A stretch of DNA of 64,000 bases from UM-FILTER-33-9 sp964530235 (GTDB taxonomy: Bacteria > Patescibacteriota > Microgenomatia > UBA1406 > GWC2-37-13), in NCBI GenBank assembly GCA_964530235.1, contig CAZGYB010000001.1, forward strand, positions 62,001 through 126,000, written 5' to 3'. Positions 27,616-38,100 of the stretch are shown in pieces; position 1 is the first letter of the stretch; each line of letters starts with the position of its first letter. The notes beneath the pieces were generated by a model. It was not told the origin of the DNA and ran no database searches. It saw nothing but the letters and a program-made list of their open reading frames with translations. The translations under genes and the position numbers were made by a program.

Positions 27616-29688
27616 TCATACCAAAACCACCCTCCCATCCACAGCCAAAGGAGCGCCGTTAACAATCATAAGAGGGTTTATATCAAGTTCTGAAATCTGC
27701 GGATACTGTTCAAACAGCGTACCAATCGAAACCGCGACCGTATAGAGTTTTTTCAGATCCAGCGGTTCATTTCCCCGGAATCCCGATACCAGTTTTTTCA
27801 GTTTTGTTTTTTCAATGGCTTCTTTAAACGAATAAAAATTAAATGGGTAAACAAACCGCGCAGCTTCCTGCAAGAGTTCTGCATAAATACCACCAAGACC
27901 AACCAACACAACCGGCCCGAAAATCGGATCACGCAGTGCCCCAAGAATCAATTCATGCCCTTTCACCTGCTTTTGCAGATACATTTGTTTATCACCGGTA
28001 ATACTCGTCAACTCGTTCCATGCCTGTTTTAATTCTTCTTCACTTTTTATATCAACCACTATCCCTTTCACATCGGTTTTATGCGTAATTTTATCGGACG
28101 CAATTTTTGCAACAACAGGATAACCCAGTTCTCCCGCATTTTGTACTGCATCATCTTCCGAATGAACCAGGTGAAGATCAACAGTTTCTATTCCCAGATT
28201 TTTCAAAAGATCCATTGACTCGCTCAGATTAAGCAGTTTTTTTTCACTGGGCAATTGAATAGTGCCCGTTGATTGATTATTGGATATTGAAAATTGATCA
28301 TTTGCTTGCTCTATCTCCTTCTGTTCTTCAAGCCAATTTTGATACCCGATAATTTTGGCTATTGCAATCGGCACAAAGTCATAACTTGAAAAACTGGCGA
28401 TTTTCTTCTCTTCAAAAAACATATGCGATTTTCCAACCGCTGCCTCGCCAAGAAATACCGGGTAAATCGGTGTATCAAACCAGTCCTGTGCTTCCGCAAT
28501 AACTGAAGCAGTTTCCTCAATTTCTGTATTGGCTTGTGGCGTCAGAAGAATAAGTACAGCACCGGTCCGCTTTTCCTTGATTGTTGCGCGGATTGCGGAT
28601 CGGTAATGAAATGCTGAGGCATCTCCAAGTAGATCAATCGGGTTGTGAAATGAAACCCGCCCCGAACCCATTGACTTAATAATCCCCTGCTTCACCTCTT
28701 CCGTAACCGTAACCAGCGACATATTGCGTTTGATTAGTTCGTCTGTCATCAACACGCCGACACCACCTGCATTTGAAAGAATAAGAATATCTTTTGAAAG
28801 TGGTGCGCGATCATACGAATATATTTTTAAAATTGCCATAAACTCAAAAAGCTGCTGCGCCCGAATAGCCCCGGACTGATCAAACACCGCCTGATACACC
28901 GCGTCATTCCCCATCATTGAACCGGTATGGGAAACCGCTGCCTTTGAACCTTCCTCAGTTGACCCTGACTTTAAAATTACGACCGGTTTTTTGCGGGTTA
29001 CTTTTTTCAGTGTTTCCATAAAACGTTTCCCATTTTTTACATCTTCTAAATACATTGCAATAACTTTTGTATTTTCTTCATCAGCTAAAAATTCCAATGC
29101 ATCACATTCATCAAATGCGGTTTTATTTCCCAGACTGATAAAGTAAGAAAAACCAAAGTTTATATGATCTACCATATAATCTACCATAAGGCTCCCCAAA
29201 GCTCCAGACTGTGAAATACAACCAATGTTTCCAACCGGCGCCGAATGTTTTAAAAATGTCACGTTCGTACCGGAATGAGTGCTGACAAATCCGATACAGT
29301 TCGGGCCGAGAAGTGTAAGACCGTATTTTTCAATTTTATCGCGGAGTAACTGCTCTTTGGTTGCGCCCTGCTCGCTCGTTTCTTTAAACCCGGCAGCAAA
29401 CAAAACGATGTTTTTGCTTCCTATCTCCTTCACTTCATCTAAAACTTTCAGTGCAACATCGCCCGGAACTGCCAGAACTACCAAATCAACCGGTTTGCCG
29501 ATTGCTTTCAGATTCGCAACAACCGGCTTGCCAAGCAATTCGGTTAGCTTCGGATTTATAAAATATACCTCGCCTTTGTACCCCTGGTCAAGCAAACTCT
29601 TCGCAACCAAATACCCTACTTTTTTTGTGTCCTGTGAAACGCCGACAATTGCAACTGATGCTGGATTGAAAAACGATTGAAAATCCAT
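27616..29688 (-). CDS. ADP-forming acetate/acyl-CoA synthetase (fused alpha and beta subunits)
   Basis: 690 aa. It begins with the CoA-binding Rossmann domain ('FNPASVAIVGVSQDTKKVGY'), then succinyl-CoA-ligase-like domains with the phosphohistidine motif 'AVSHTGSMMGND', then a C-terminal ATP-grasp domain ('GYPVVAKIASDKITHKTDVKGIVV', 'ELDINPLMIV'). The enzyme turns acetyl-CoA, ADP and phosphate into acetate and ATP, an energy-yielding step known from archaea and some fermenters. A small insert with 'NDQFSISNNQSTG' precedes the ATP-grasp part. ATG 29688 lies 6 nt after TACCAT. Confidence 0.93.
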   Translation of the reverse strand: MDFQSFFNPASVAIVGVSQDTKKVGYLVAKSLLDQGYKGEVYFINPKLTELLGKPVVANLKAIGKPVDLVVLAVPGDVALKVLDEVKEIGSKNIVLFAAGFKETSEQGATKEQLLRDKIEKYGLTLLGPNCIGFVSTHSGTNVTFLKHSAPVGNIGCISQSGALGSLMVDYMVDHINFGFSYFISLGNKTAFDECDALEFLADEENTKVIAMYLEDVKNGKRFMETLKKVTRKKPVVILKSGSTEEGSKAAVSHTGSMMGNDAVYQAVFDQSGAIRAQQLFEFMAILKIYSYDRAPLSKDILILSNAGGVGVLMTDELIKRNMSLVTVTEEVKQGIIKSMGSGRVSFHNPIDLLGDASAFHYRSAIRATIKEKRTGAVLILLTPQANTEIEETASVIAEAQDWFDTPIYPVFLGEAAVGKSHMFFEEKKIASFSSYDFVPIAIAKIIGYQNWLEEQKEIEQANDQFSISNNQSTGTIQLPSEKKLLNLSESMDLLKNLGIETVDLHLVHSEDDAVQNAGELGYPVVAKIASDKITHKTDVKGIVVDIKSEEELKQAWNELTSITGDKQMYLQKQVKGHELILGALRDPIFGPVVLVGLGGIYAELLQEAARFVYPFNFYSFKEAIEKTKLKKLVSGFRGNEPLDLKKLYTVAVSIGTLFEQYPQISELDINPLMIVNGAPLAVDGRVVLV

Positions 29689-29694
29689 AGTTCT

Positions 29695-29700
29695 ATGGTA
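29695..29700 (-). promoter_or_regulatory. -10 box for the acyl-CoA synthetase gene
   Basis: TACCAT, 6 nt before ATG 29688; divergent from the transketolase promoter. Confidence 0.4.
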
Positions 29701-29721
29701 CAGGAAAAAAATGGCGTGTGC

Positions 29722-29727
29722 TACACT
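29722..29727 (+). promoter_or_regulatory. -10 box for transketolase
   Basis: TACACT, 6 nt before ATG 29734. Confidence 0.5.
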
Positions 29728-29733
29728 AAATAT

Positions 29734-31971
29734 ATGACATCTCTTGAACATCTCAAAGCATTATGCGTACAGGTCCGCAGGTATATACTTACCGCTACAA
29801 CCCAAGCTAGTTCAGGCCATCCAACCTCATCCCTTTCTGCAGTTGAACTCATGACGACTCTTTTTTTCGGAGGGTTTTTACAACAGGATGTTAACGAATT
29901 TCAAAATATTCATAATGACCGGGTGATATTTTCCAAAGGCCACGCATCTCCGCTTTTATACAGCCTGTATACAACCGCAGGAGTGCTCAGTCAAAAAGAA
30001 TTGATGACATTGCGGAAATTCGGCTCTCCGCTCCAAGGCCATCCGACTCCCGACCTACCGTTTGTTGATGTGGCAACCGGCAGTCTCGGACAAGGGCTTT
30101 CAGTTGGAGTGGGAATGGCACTTGCCATGAAAAATATTGCTAGTAAATCCCAAATTCTAAATCTTAAATCCCAATCAAATCCCAATCTCAAAATTCCAAA
30201 AGAAAAAAACGATTTAGAATTTAAAGTTTCGGATTTAGGGTTTACAAAAATACTGCCACGTGTTTTTGTGTTACTCGGTGACTCCGAAATGGCAGAAGGA
30301 CAAAACTGGGAAGCAATGACTGTTGCATCAAAATATAAGCTGGGAAATCTTGTCGGCATTTTGGACGTCAACCGTCTGGGCCAGCGCGGAGAAACCCTTT
30401 TGGGATGGGATATACATACCTATCAAAAACGCATAGAATCGTTTGGGTGGAAAACGGTTGTAATTGAAGACGGACACAACTTAAAAGAAATTTCCTCAAT
30501 TTTCAATGATCAATTTTCAAAATTCGACCAACGTCCATTAATGTTTATTGCAAAAACCATTAAAGGAAAAGGATGCAGTATTTGGGAAAATAAAAACGGA
30601 TGGCATGGAAAACCCCTTACAAAAGAACAGTTGCCTGCAGCATTAAAGGAATTAGGAAAGGTTGATTTTACCCTTAAAGGAAGCATTAAAAAACCCCAAA
30701 TTCTAAAATTAAAACCCCAGTCAAACTCTGAATCCCAAATACTAAATGCTAAAAAAAGAGAGCTCTTTCAAATTACCCAAAAACTAACCTCGTATTATTT
30801 AAAACCCATGCACCCTCCCGTCAAAAATTATCAACTGCCAACTGCTAACTACCAACTGCAAAACAGTTACTCAACCCGAGAAGCATTCGGAGACTCGCTT
30901 TCAGATCTTGGGGAAAATCACAAAAACATTGTCGTTTTGGATGCGGAAACAGCAAACTCAACCTATGAAGATAAATTTGAAAAGAAATATCCGGAACGGT
31001 TTTTTGAAATGTATATCGCCGAACAAAACATGGTTTCAACAGCTCTGGGATTTTCTAAAATGGGGTATATTCCATTTGTCTCGACATTTGCTGCATTTTT
31101 CACCCGCGCATTTGACCAAATACGGATGACGCAGTATTCAATTTCCACGTATAACGCGCAGCGTATATCGCGCAACGCTCAAACAATTAAAAACGTTACA
31201 CGTTACGCGATACACGATACACGAGATGTAGTTGATTTAACTTTAAATATCGTCGGATCTCATGCCGGTGTTTCAATCGGTGAGGATGGATCATCGCAGA
31301 TGGGCTTGGAAGACATTGCCATGATGCGGAGTATTAGAGAAAGCACTATCCTTTATCCATCTGATGCTGTATCTGCATACAAATTGACGCAGGAAATGGC
31401 AGCCCATCCAGGTATAAATTATATGCGAACCACCCGTATGAAAACACCTATTATTTATGACGAACGTGAAGAGTTTAAGATTGGAGGGTTGAAAATACAC
31501 CAAAGCAAAGTCAAAGATCCCCACTTCGCTAAGGCTTCGAGGGGCGAGCAATATATCTGGTCAAAACCTCAAACTATAAACTATAAACTGCAAACTAACA
31601 ACTACCGCGCTGTTATTATTGCTGCGGGAATTACTCTGCATGAGGCACTAAAGGCACAAACACAACTGGCGGAAAAAGGAATTTCGGTTATCGTTGTCGA
31701 CTTGTATTCTATAAAACCAATGGATGAAAAAACAATTACCAAACTAGCTCAACAAACAAATCATATTGTCGTTGTCGAAGATCATTATCCCGGAGGAGGC
31801 ATCGGCGAAGCAATATCTTCTGTCCTAACCGCTAACTACAAACTACGAGCTATCAACTATCACTTTTCTCACCTTTGTGTCCGCAAACCACCCTGCTCAG
31901 GAACCCCCGAAGAACTGCTGCGGTATGAAGAAATTGACGCAGAAGAGATTGTGAAAAGTATACTCTTATGA
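29734..31971 (+). CDS. tkt: Transketolase, full length, with low-complexity inserts
   Basis: 745 aa. The thiamine-diphosphate half shows 'ASSGHPTSSLSAVELM', 'VATGSLGQGLSVGVGMA' and 'GDSEMAEGQNWEA'; the pyrimidine-binding half shows 'AEQNMVSTALGFSKMGYIPFVSTFAAFFTRAFDQIRM' and 'GEDGSSQMGLEDIAMMRS'. At least six short inserts break the fold, including 30138-30242 ('SKSQILNLKSQSNPN'), 30687-30750, 30826-30870 ('NYQLPTANYQLQ'), 31153-31228, 31520-31550 ('HFAKASRGE') and 31566-31605 ('INYKLQTNN'). It moves two-carbon units in the non-oxidative pentose phosphate pathway. Confidence 0.95.
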   Translation: MTSLEHLKALCVQVRRYILTATTQASSGHPTSSLSAVELMTTLFFGGFLQQDVNEFQNIHNDRVIFSKGHASPLLYSLYTTAGVLSQKELMTLRKFGSPLQGHPTPDLPFVDVATGSLGQGLSVGVGMALAMKNIASKSQILNLKSQSNPNLKIPKEKNDLEFKVSDLGFTKILPRVFVLLGDSEMAEGQNWEAMTVASKYKLGNLVGILDVNRLGQRGETLLGWDIHTYQKRIESFGWKTVVIEDGHNLKEISSIFNDQFSKFDQRPLMFIAKTIKGKGCSIWENKNGWHGKPLTKEQLPAALKELGKVDFTLKGSIKKPQILKLKPQSNSESQILNAKKRELFQITQKLTSYYLKPMHPPVKNYQLPTANYQLQNSYSTREAFGDSLSDLGENHKNIVVLDAETANSTYEDKFEKKYPERFFEMYIAEQNMVSTALGFSKMGYIPFVSTFAAFFTRAFDQIRMTQYSISTYNAQRISRNAQTIKNVTRYAIHDTRDVVDLTLNIVGSHAGVSIGEDGSSQMGLEDIAMMRSIRESTILYPSDAVSAYKLTQEMAAHPGINYMRTTRMKTPIIYDEREEFKIGGLKIHQSKVKDPHFAKASRGEQYIWSKPQTINYKLQTNNYRAVIIAAGITLHEALKAQTQLAEKGISVIVVDLYSIKPMDEKTITKLAQQTNHIVVVEDHYPGGGIGEAISSVLTANYKLRAINYHFSHLCVRKPPCSGTPEELLRYEEIDAEEIVKSILL

Positions 31972-31979
31972 ATCAAGGT

Positions 31980-34040
31980 CTAATCACCATACTTGGCTAC
32001 AGCTGTTGTAGATATTTCATCTAATCCAACTGCGTGAACGTTTTGTGCTGTACTCGGAGGCACCATATTGTTCATAGCACTTATATGGTTTGAATCAAGA
32101 TAAGCAGAAAAGTGGGTAATAAGCCAGTTCCGTAAACCAATTGCCTTACCCAAACGATAAATACTTATATCGGTTGGATCGAATGTTTTTACCTCTGCTG
32201 TCATTTGAGAAACTAAACTTTGCATTAAGCTTTGCTTTCTTACCGCCATTTCCTCAAAGGTAAGACGAGTTAACAAATCCCATTGCATTTGTGAAGCTTC
32301 ATGTATAAAATGCGCAACAAAACCATTTAATGCTGCAACTTCGAGCGGGTCTAATTTCTTATCAGGAAGATTCATATCTCTCCGTTTATCTAACCCACTT
32401 ACAATATATCCAAGATGATGATCTATTACTATTGGATCAGCGCCACCTTTTGCAATAGGACCAAATATTTCAGCCATACGTTTATACCATTCGTATCTCA
32501 TCTCCTGTCCAAGTCTTAAACCAATACTCGGCTGTATTTCATCGTGCGCTCGTTCCTTTTGGGCTAATTTATCAGTTGTTGAGCCGGAAAGAGCCATTTT
32601 TCGTTTCACCTCCCATTTGTGAAGGTCTTCCAATATTTTTTGAATCGGATACGGGGAAACATCAAATTGCTTCCATGCGGTTGAAGCTCTTATTGTAGCG
32701 TTGAGACGGGTACAAATATTCGCATGCAACCGTAACGCTCTTGCTTGGTCTTGTGTCCAAGTTCGATCTAGAATATCAATAATTTGTTGATAAGAGCGCA
32801 TACCAAGATCATATTTTGGATCAGAACCCAAAGGCTGCTGACCTCCGAGAGGAATATCGGTTTTTTGAAAAACTAACTCTAGATCTCTCATTAATACACC
32901 AATATGACTTTCTTTTGCTTCGGCAGTCAGAACAGCATTTAATACCGCGTGATTAGACTTATTTCTAAACATATTCTCAATAGGCTTCCAAACACTTGTA
33001 TCAGCGCGCATAGCCCGTTGACTAAGAAGCCCTTGACTCTGTAGACTGAATAAAATCTGCGGTATTTCAATAGCTCGCAAATCTCCAAGAACAATTCTGT
33101 AATCTCTATCTCTATAGTACTTATCATCCGCTCCTCTTTGAAGATGTTTTGTAACGAGTTTATCAAATGTTGCGAGTAACCTCTGGGTCTCTGAAGATGA
33201 GCTATCTCTCATCAGGGCAACTGCCTGGGATACTGTTGGATCATTGTAGAGATAGGTTCCACAGAGTCGAATAAGAGTTTCCGGTGAAGAAAGTGCTTTT
33301 CCATACAAATAACGCTGTTCATGGGTAAATCCTTCTGCACTACCAGCTGTTTCTCTGGTATCAACGGTTCCTGCTAACCACTCATTTAATTCTCGAGTTT
33401 CATGTCGTTTTACCGCATTTACTGCTGCGTATTCTAAAAAAAATGGTTTTCCTCCATGAATCGCGTGCTGTGTTCTATTCATACTGTCAACACTCCCAAA
33501 ATCAGGCCCTCCTTGTTCCCGTGATATGGCTGAAATAACAGTCGATATTCTATCAACAATTCCAAAGATAGCAGGCACACCAAGGGTGACTGCAATTTGA
33601 CCCATAGTACTCATATCACTTCCAAATACCTGCGTTGCACCAAATGAACCGACCAATAGACCAAATGCGCTGAGGGCCCGGACTAAATTGGGATGGTTTT
33701 TTATCGTATCTGAAGCATAATAGTCACGTAAATCGTCCATTGCGCCAGCTAAAGCAACTTTCCAAGTGATCCCTGATTTTTCTAATGCTGTTGAGTATTC
33801 AGAAGTTGCATACGTCTGCATTGCACTATCCGATCTATTTGAACTTTTCTTTCTCTGCTTAACCCGTCTATCAGCTCTCCACAAACGCACTTGACTTGGT
33901 AATTTAGAAATATAATTCGGAAGATTCAAAATCGCTTCATTTAAATGAGCAGTTATAGTGTAAGCGGGATAACCGCCGTCAGCTTTATGATCTGCAATTC
34001 TGTGAAACGGCTGTGGAAATCTTGTGGATTCTTTTGACAT
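31980..34040 (-). CDS. Large helical membrane-associated protein of unknown function (vWA cluster)
   Basis: 686 aa, not recognised. A basic N-terminal region (about residues 1-95) is followed by two probable membrane segments ('LVRALSAFGLLVGSFGATQVFG', 119-140, and 'IAVTLGVPAIFGIVDRIS', 149-166) and a long helical C-terminal part without known motifs. It starts 3 nt after the vWA gene stop, so it is translationally linked to it. As last gene of the three-gene cluster it may be a membrane partner of the vWA protein and the giant solenoid protein; that is inference. Confidence 0.6.
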   Translation of the reverse strand: MSKESTRFPQPFHRIADHKADGGYPAYTITAHLNEAILNLPNYISKLPSQVRLWRADRRVKQRKKSSNRSDSAMQTYATSEYSTALEKSGITWKVALAGAMDDLRDYYASDTIKNHPNLVRALSAFGLLVGSFGATQVFGSDMSTMGQIAVTLGVPAIFGIVDRISTVISAISREQGGPDFGSVDSMNRTQHAIHGGKPFFLEYAAVNAVKRHETRELNEWLAGTVDTRETAGSAEGFTHEQRYLYGKALSSPETLIRLCGTYLYNDPTVSQAVALMRDSSSSETQRLLATFDKLVTKHLQRGADDKYYRDRDYRIVLGDLRAIEIPQILFSLQSQGLLSQRAMRADTSVWKPIENMFRNKSNHAVLNAVLTAEAKESHIGVLMRDLELVFQKTDIPLGGQQPLGSDPKYDLGMRSYQQIIDILDRTWTQDQARALRLHANICTRLNATIRASTAWKQFDVSPYPIQKILEDLHKWEVKRKMALSGSTTDKLAQKERAHDEIQPSIGLRLGQEMRYEWYKRMAEIFGPIAKGGADPIVIDHHLGYIVSGLDKRRDMNLPDKKLDPLEVAALNGFVAHFIHEASQMQWDLLTRLTFEEMAVRKQSLMQSLVSQMTAEVKTFDPTDISIYRLGKAIGLRNWLITHFSAYLDSNHISAMNNMVPPSTAQNVHAVGLDEISTTAVAKYGD

Positions 34041-34043
34041 AAG

Positions 34044-35066
34044 TTAAATATGAACTACAGATTGTGCTTTACCACTGCTCATTTGAGGAGCGGTTATTTG
34101 TAATACTTGCATCGCATTTTGAGCTTGTCTTAGAATATCATCCTGAGCTGCTTTATTCAGCGTATCGGCAGCTCCAGCCATTGGGCTATGTTGATGTATG
34201 GTTACTGATTGCCCCAACTCAAACCATTGTCCGCCGGTCATCTGTGCTATTACTTGAGCAACTAAACCGAGTTGATCCAGGTCTGGAGTATAATCTTCTT
34301 CATTCCGCCTTGGCGTAACAAAGTTCAGAACAACGTTTTTATTACCTTTAATGATATTTTCAAGGAAACGCTCTACCTGAGGATCTAACGCTAATGAATT
34401 TCCCGCAGTATCAATCTCGTTGCAAGCTGCGCCACTAAATAACGCTATATGTGATTCCGGGTGAAGAGAGTTGTATACTCGAATAAGACGGTTCAAAGCC
34501 TCAGCTCGTATATCAGGATACTCATCTGTAACAATATAAACAACTACCGGTCTTTCTGTATGTGTTTTCTTTGTATCGCTTAACACTTCCATTAATGATT
34601 TGAGCGGGCTTTCATGTCGGTTAGCATTACCATAAGTCTGAACTGTTGAGAGCGTTCTTTTTGGAGGTTCATGATAAAGCCATGTCCCCATTTTTGTAGT
34701 ATCAAAGACCGAATCTGGATACCTACCCCATTTATTAGCTACCGCATCACCAAAAATTACACTAACCGACTTACCTTCTCCAGCGAGTATTTGAAGCGCT
34801 TCGAGTGTTTGATCAGCTTGTCTCCGTTCACCATCATCCATTGATCCAGTTCCATCAACTAAAAATATGTAGGAATCTGGTAATTTATGTAACCCCTCTT
34901 TCAATAATTCTTCTTTACGTGCAGCTTCTTTGAGTATCTTTGGATGTACTTGACCTGTAGCAACTTGACGACGAAGAGCAGGAAGAATTGCTTTTTGTTG
35001 ATCTAATGCTTGAGTAAGTTGTCTTTCTGCACCTGCTAAAGTTAGGGCCTTTGATTCTGTTAGCAT
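34044..35066 (-). CDS. von Willebrand factor A domain protein
   Basis: 340 aa. An N-terminal helical region (1-60, probably coiled coil) precedes a vWA fold. The MIDAS motif is 'FLVDGTGSMDD' (DGTGS at 71-75), and 'VVVYIVTDEYPD' (about 174-185) supplies the later metal-binding aspartate strand. No signal peptide is visible, so it is probably cytoplasmic, like the vWA partners of AAA+ MoxR-type systems, though no such ATPase is nearby. It lies between the giant protein (63 nt upstream) and the 686-aa gene (3 nt downstream). Confidence 0.8.
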   Translation of the reverse strand: MLTESKALTLAGAERQLTQALDQQKAILPALRRQVATGQVHPKILKEAARKEELLKEGLHKLPDSYIFLVDGTGSMDDGERRQADQTLEALQILAGEGKSVSVIFGDAVANKWGRYPDSVFDTTKMGTWLYHEPPKRTLSTVQTYGNANRHESPLKSLMEVLSDTKKTHTERPVVVYIVTDEYPDIRAEALNRLIRVYNSLHPESHIALFSGAACNEIDTAGNSLALDPQVERFLENIIKGNKNVVLNFVTPRRNEEDYTPDLDQLGLVAQVIAQMTGGQWFELGQSVTIHQHSPMAGAADTLNKAAQDDILRQAQNAMQVLQITAPQMSSGKAQSVVHI

Positions 35067-35129
35067 ATTGTTTAATATTAACCTATAATTAATTATTATA
35101 ACATATCTATATGTATTGTCAATATCATA

Positions 35130-38100
35130 CTATTGACTCAATATTTCTCCTAATGCATTTCTCAATTCTAAGGCTACATTACAGTTTTGTATGGATCGTT
35201 GGCCTCTTTTTACTATATGGGGTAATAAAACAGATAACACAATCATGAATTGATTAAACTCAGCTAAACTTCCAATTGTATACTGGTCATACTGAGCTAG
35301 TCTATATGGTTCCTCTCGGTAATCTGCCTGAATAGTTCGACAAATTTTTCTGTTTCCAAGTGATACTGTTTCCATTACGGGGTTACCTTTCCTATCTTTT
35401 ATTACTATCCCATGCTCATCTGTTTTAGGGCGGGTTACCTGAGTTACTTTTTGTCCATTTTCATCAATAGCAGTAATCGGGACTGTTTCTTTTACGTCAG
35501 CAGTGTACTCTACAGAACATCTCGTTTCTAGTTCTATCATAAGTTGCGCTAGTAAATGAGCACGTTCCTGAGAAATTCTATCATATCTTGCTCGTACTAA
35601 ATCAGGATGAAATTCTAACCTCCACTGTCTATTACTCATTTGCTGAGATTGATATACAATATGCAATTTATTCTCTCGTTCATCAAAAGATAACTCTTGA
35701 ACGTTGAGAAATAGTGAAGCAGGCATTGTTCTAAAAATATACATCGCTATAAAAAATGCCCGTAATTGCTCTCCGGTACAGGACCGTGCAACTTCTGCTA
35801 AATTTAACCGACTGCTCATATCTGCAACCAAAGGAATCGGATCCCATATTTGAACCGTTTCTTGAAAAGTCGTCGGATCAATAATAGTTTGCATTATATG
35901 CAAATCCCGAAGTGAATCAACAGTATCTGAAAGAATAAAAAGTTGATTTAACTGATTTATATAGGATGATGGAAGTTTTAAGCCCTGAATAAGCCTTTTT
36001 GCATCACTAACTCTATTTTGAGCAATCAGTTGGGTAACCTGGGTGCGCACTGTTAAAAATTCTTGTTCATACCTGCTGTTCACCTCGTTAATGATATGTG
36101 CTCTCATCTGACTGGATACTGATATTGTTTGAAAAAACACGTCAGCAGATATTCCTTTTTGAATTTCTTTTTGATATTGAGAAACTAACTTTGCAACATA
36201 AGACTCCCAATTTGTGGTAACCTGAACAGGATAATTACCTTGGTATGCTTGAACACATCGTTCAGCTGCTGTATAATTTCCCCACTCAACTAACTGATTA
36301 ATCAGATTATTTGTTGCTCTAGGTCTGCTTAACACACCTTGGCTTTTTTGAAACTCAATAAATGCATTGACATCGTTTTCTGCAAGAAGAATGAGCCGTA
36401 CTTCTTCCAGATGAGGCATCAACGTATCAGTGCGTTTATAACCGATATAACTGAGCAGTCTGCCAAATGATGGAGAGCTACATAATGCCGTTACCCCGGT
36501 CATTGCGGGTAATTTTGCCCGCTGTTTTGATTTAAGTAATTCTTCACATTCTTTATCAAGTTTTTTTACCAACTCAGGAATCTGTTCACGAACGAAAACA
36601 AATAGTGAGATATCTGACTCAATAATCCGGTCTACCGTAGCTATGGCAACTGAAGGAGGTTGGGTTCTCAAGGCAGTTGTCATTTTATAAATATTCTCAC
36701 ACCTATTTCTTAACCCCTGAGGAAGAATCATATCTTTACTAAAATATTTCGAAGGTTCTATCCCTAATTGTGCTTGTGCTGCGTATGCAATAGTTAATCT
36801 CTCTTGATGCACATCAAAATGCCGTTGCAATGCTTTTCTTTCAGTCTCACGGTTATGTGCAGCTATACATGCTTGTGCAGCGCTGAAATCACCCCATCGT
36901 ACTAACAGATCAATAACTGCTCTCATGCGCACACTGTCTGCATAATACTTTTGAGAGCGGAGGACTTCAACAAGACTTTGTTCGTTATTCCGACCAAGTG
37001 CAACTAAAGTCAAACGTTCAGCTGTGGCAACAGCTCTATCTTTATCATATGAATCAATTGCCCTCCACCAACGGCTCTGACTTATATTTAATAAGACATT
37101 TACAAGATGAGCTGATGCAACTAACCCCACTCTGTCTTTCTTTTCTTCAATTCGAGTAAGATCACTGCAAGCTCTTGCCACATACATTGTTAACTCTTTC
37201 TGAAAATAGGGAAATACTAAATCGTCATCCTTTAGGACTCTTTCTGCAGTTGCTAATACTCCCGTAGTTTCTCCTGCTTTTAACGCAGTATGGAGATCAC
37301 ATATTTGGGAACAGTGCCTTTGTATTCTTTCCGTAGGATCAAAAGAAGACAAATACTCAGCTAAAGGCTTTCCTGAAACACGAACTTGCTGAACATATTC
37401 TGATACTTTTCTATTTTGTGCTTCAATAAATACCTCCTGAAGGACTTGAGCTTCTCTTTCTGGACCGGTATAAGCAGCAACACAACTTTCTGCTGTTCTA
37501 TACATACCCCACAAGCAAAGTTCTTGGACAAATCCCTGCATTCGATCCCTATCTCCAATAACTCGTAATGCTGTTAATCCGCCAATCATAGCCTCATCAC
37601 CTGATAAACTCAGCGATACAAGCGCAAGATGTTCTGCTTGCGCAGATAATTCTGTAATTTGAGAATATACAAAATCCTTAAACCATGGTGAATTCTGAAT
37701 CCGTAAAACAGTGTGAGATAAAGCTGATGCGTGAGAAAGCTCGCCTTTATCACGTTTAGAACTTATAACATCTAGTTCGCTTCGTATTTTGTTGAGATGA
37801 GCACGCAGATCTGACTGAATAACAGGCAATAATAACCTATCACTAGTTACCAATTCATCCAACCTTTTTAAACTTGTAACGGAATCTGATGCAGAAAGTG
37901 TATTATATACTTCACCTATATTATGACAATGCTCCCTCACGGGTTGCGGAACACGCATTCCGGCAAAAAACGCTACAGGAGTTGTTGCCTGTGGATTTGC
38001 TTTTGCCTGTGCAGTAAAAGTAGCAATAAGACCTTGCTCTCGTCTATCATATTCATGTTTTAACGGATCCGGCTGGTCGCCGTGATAGATTTCAGTCACG

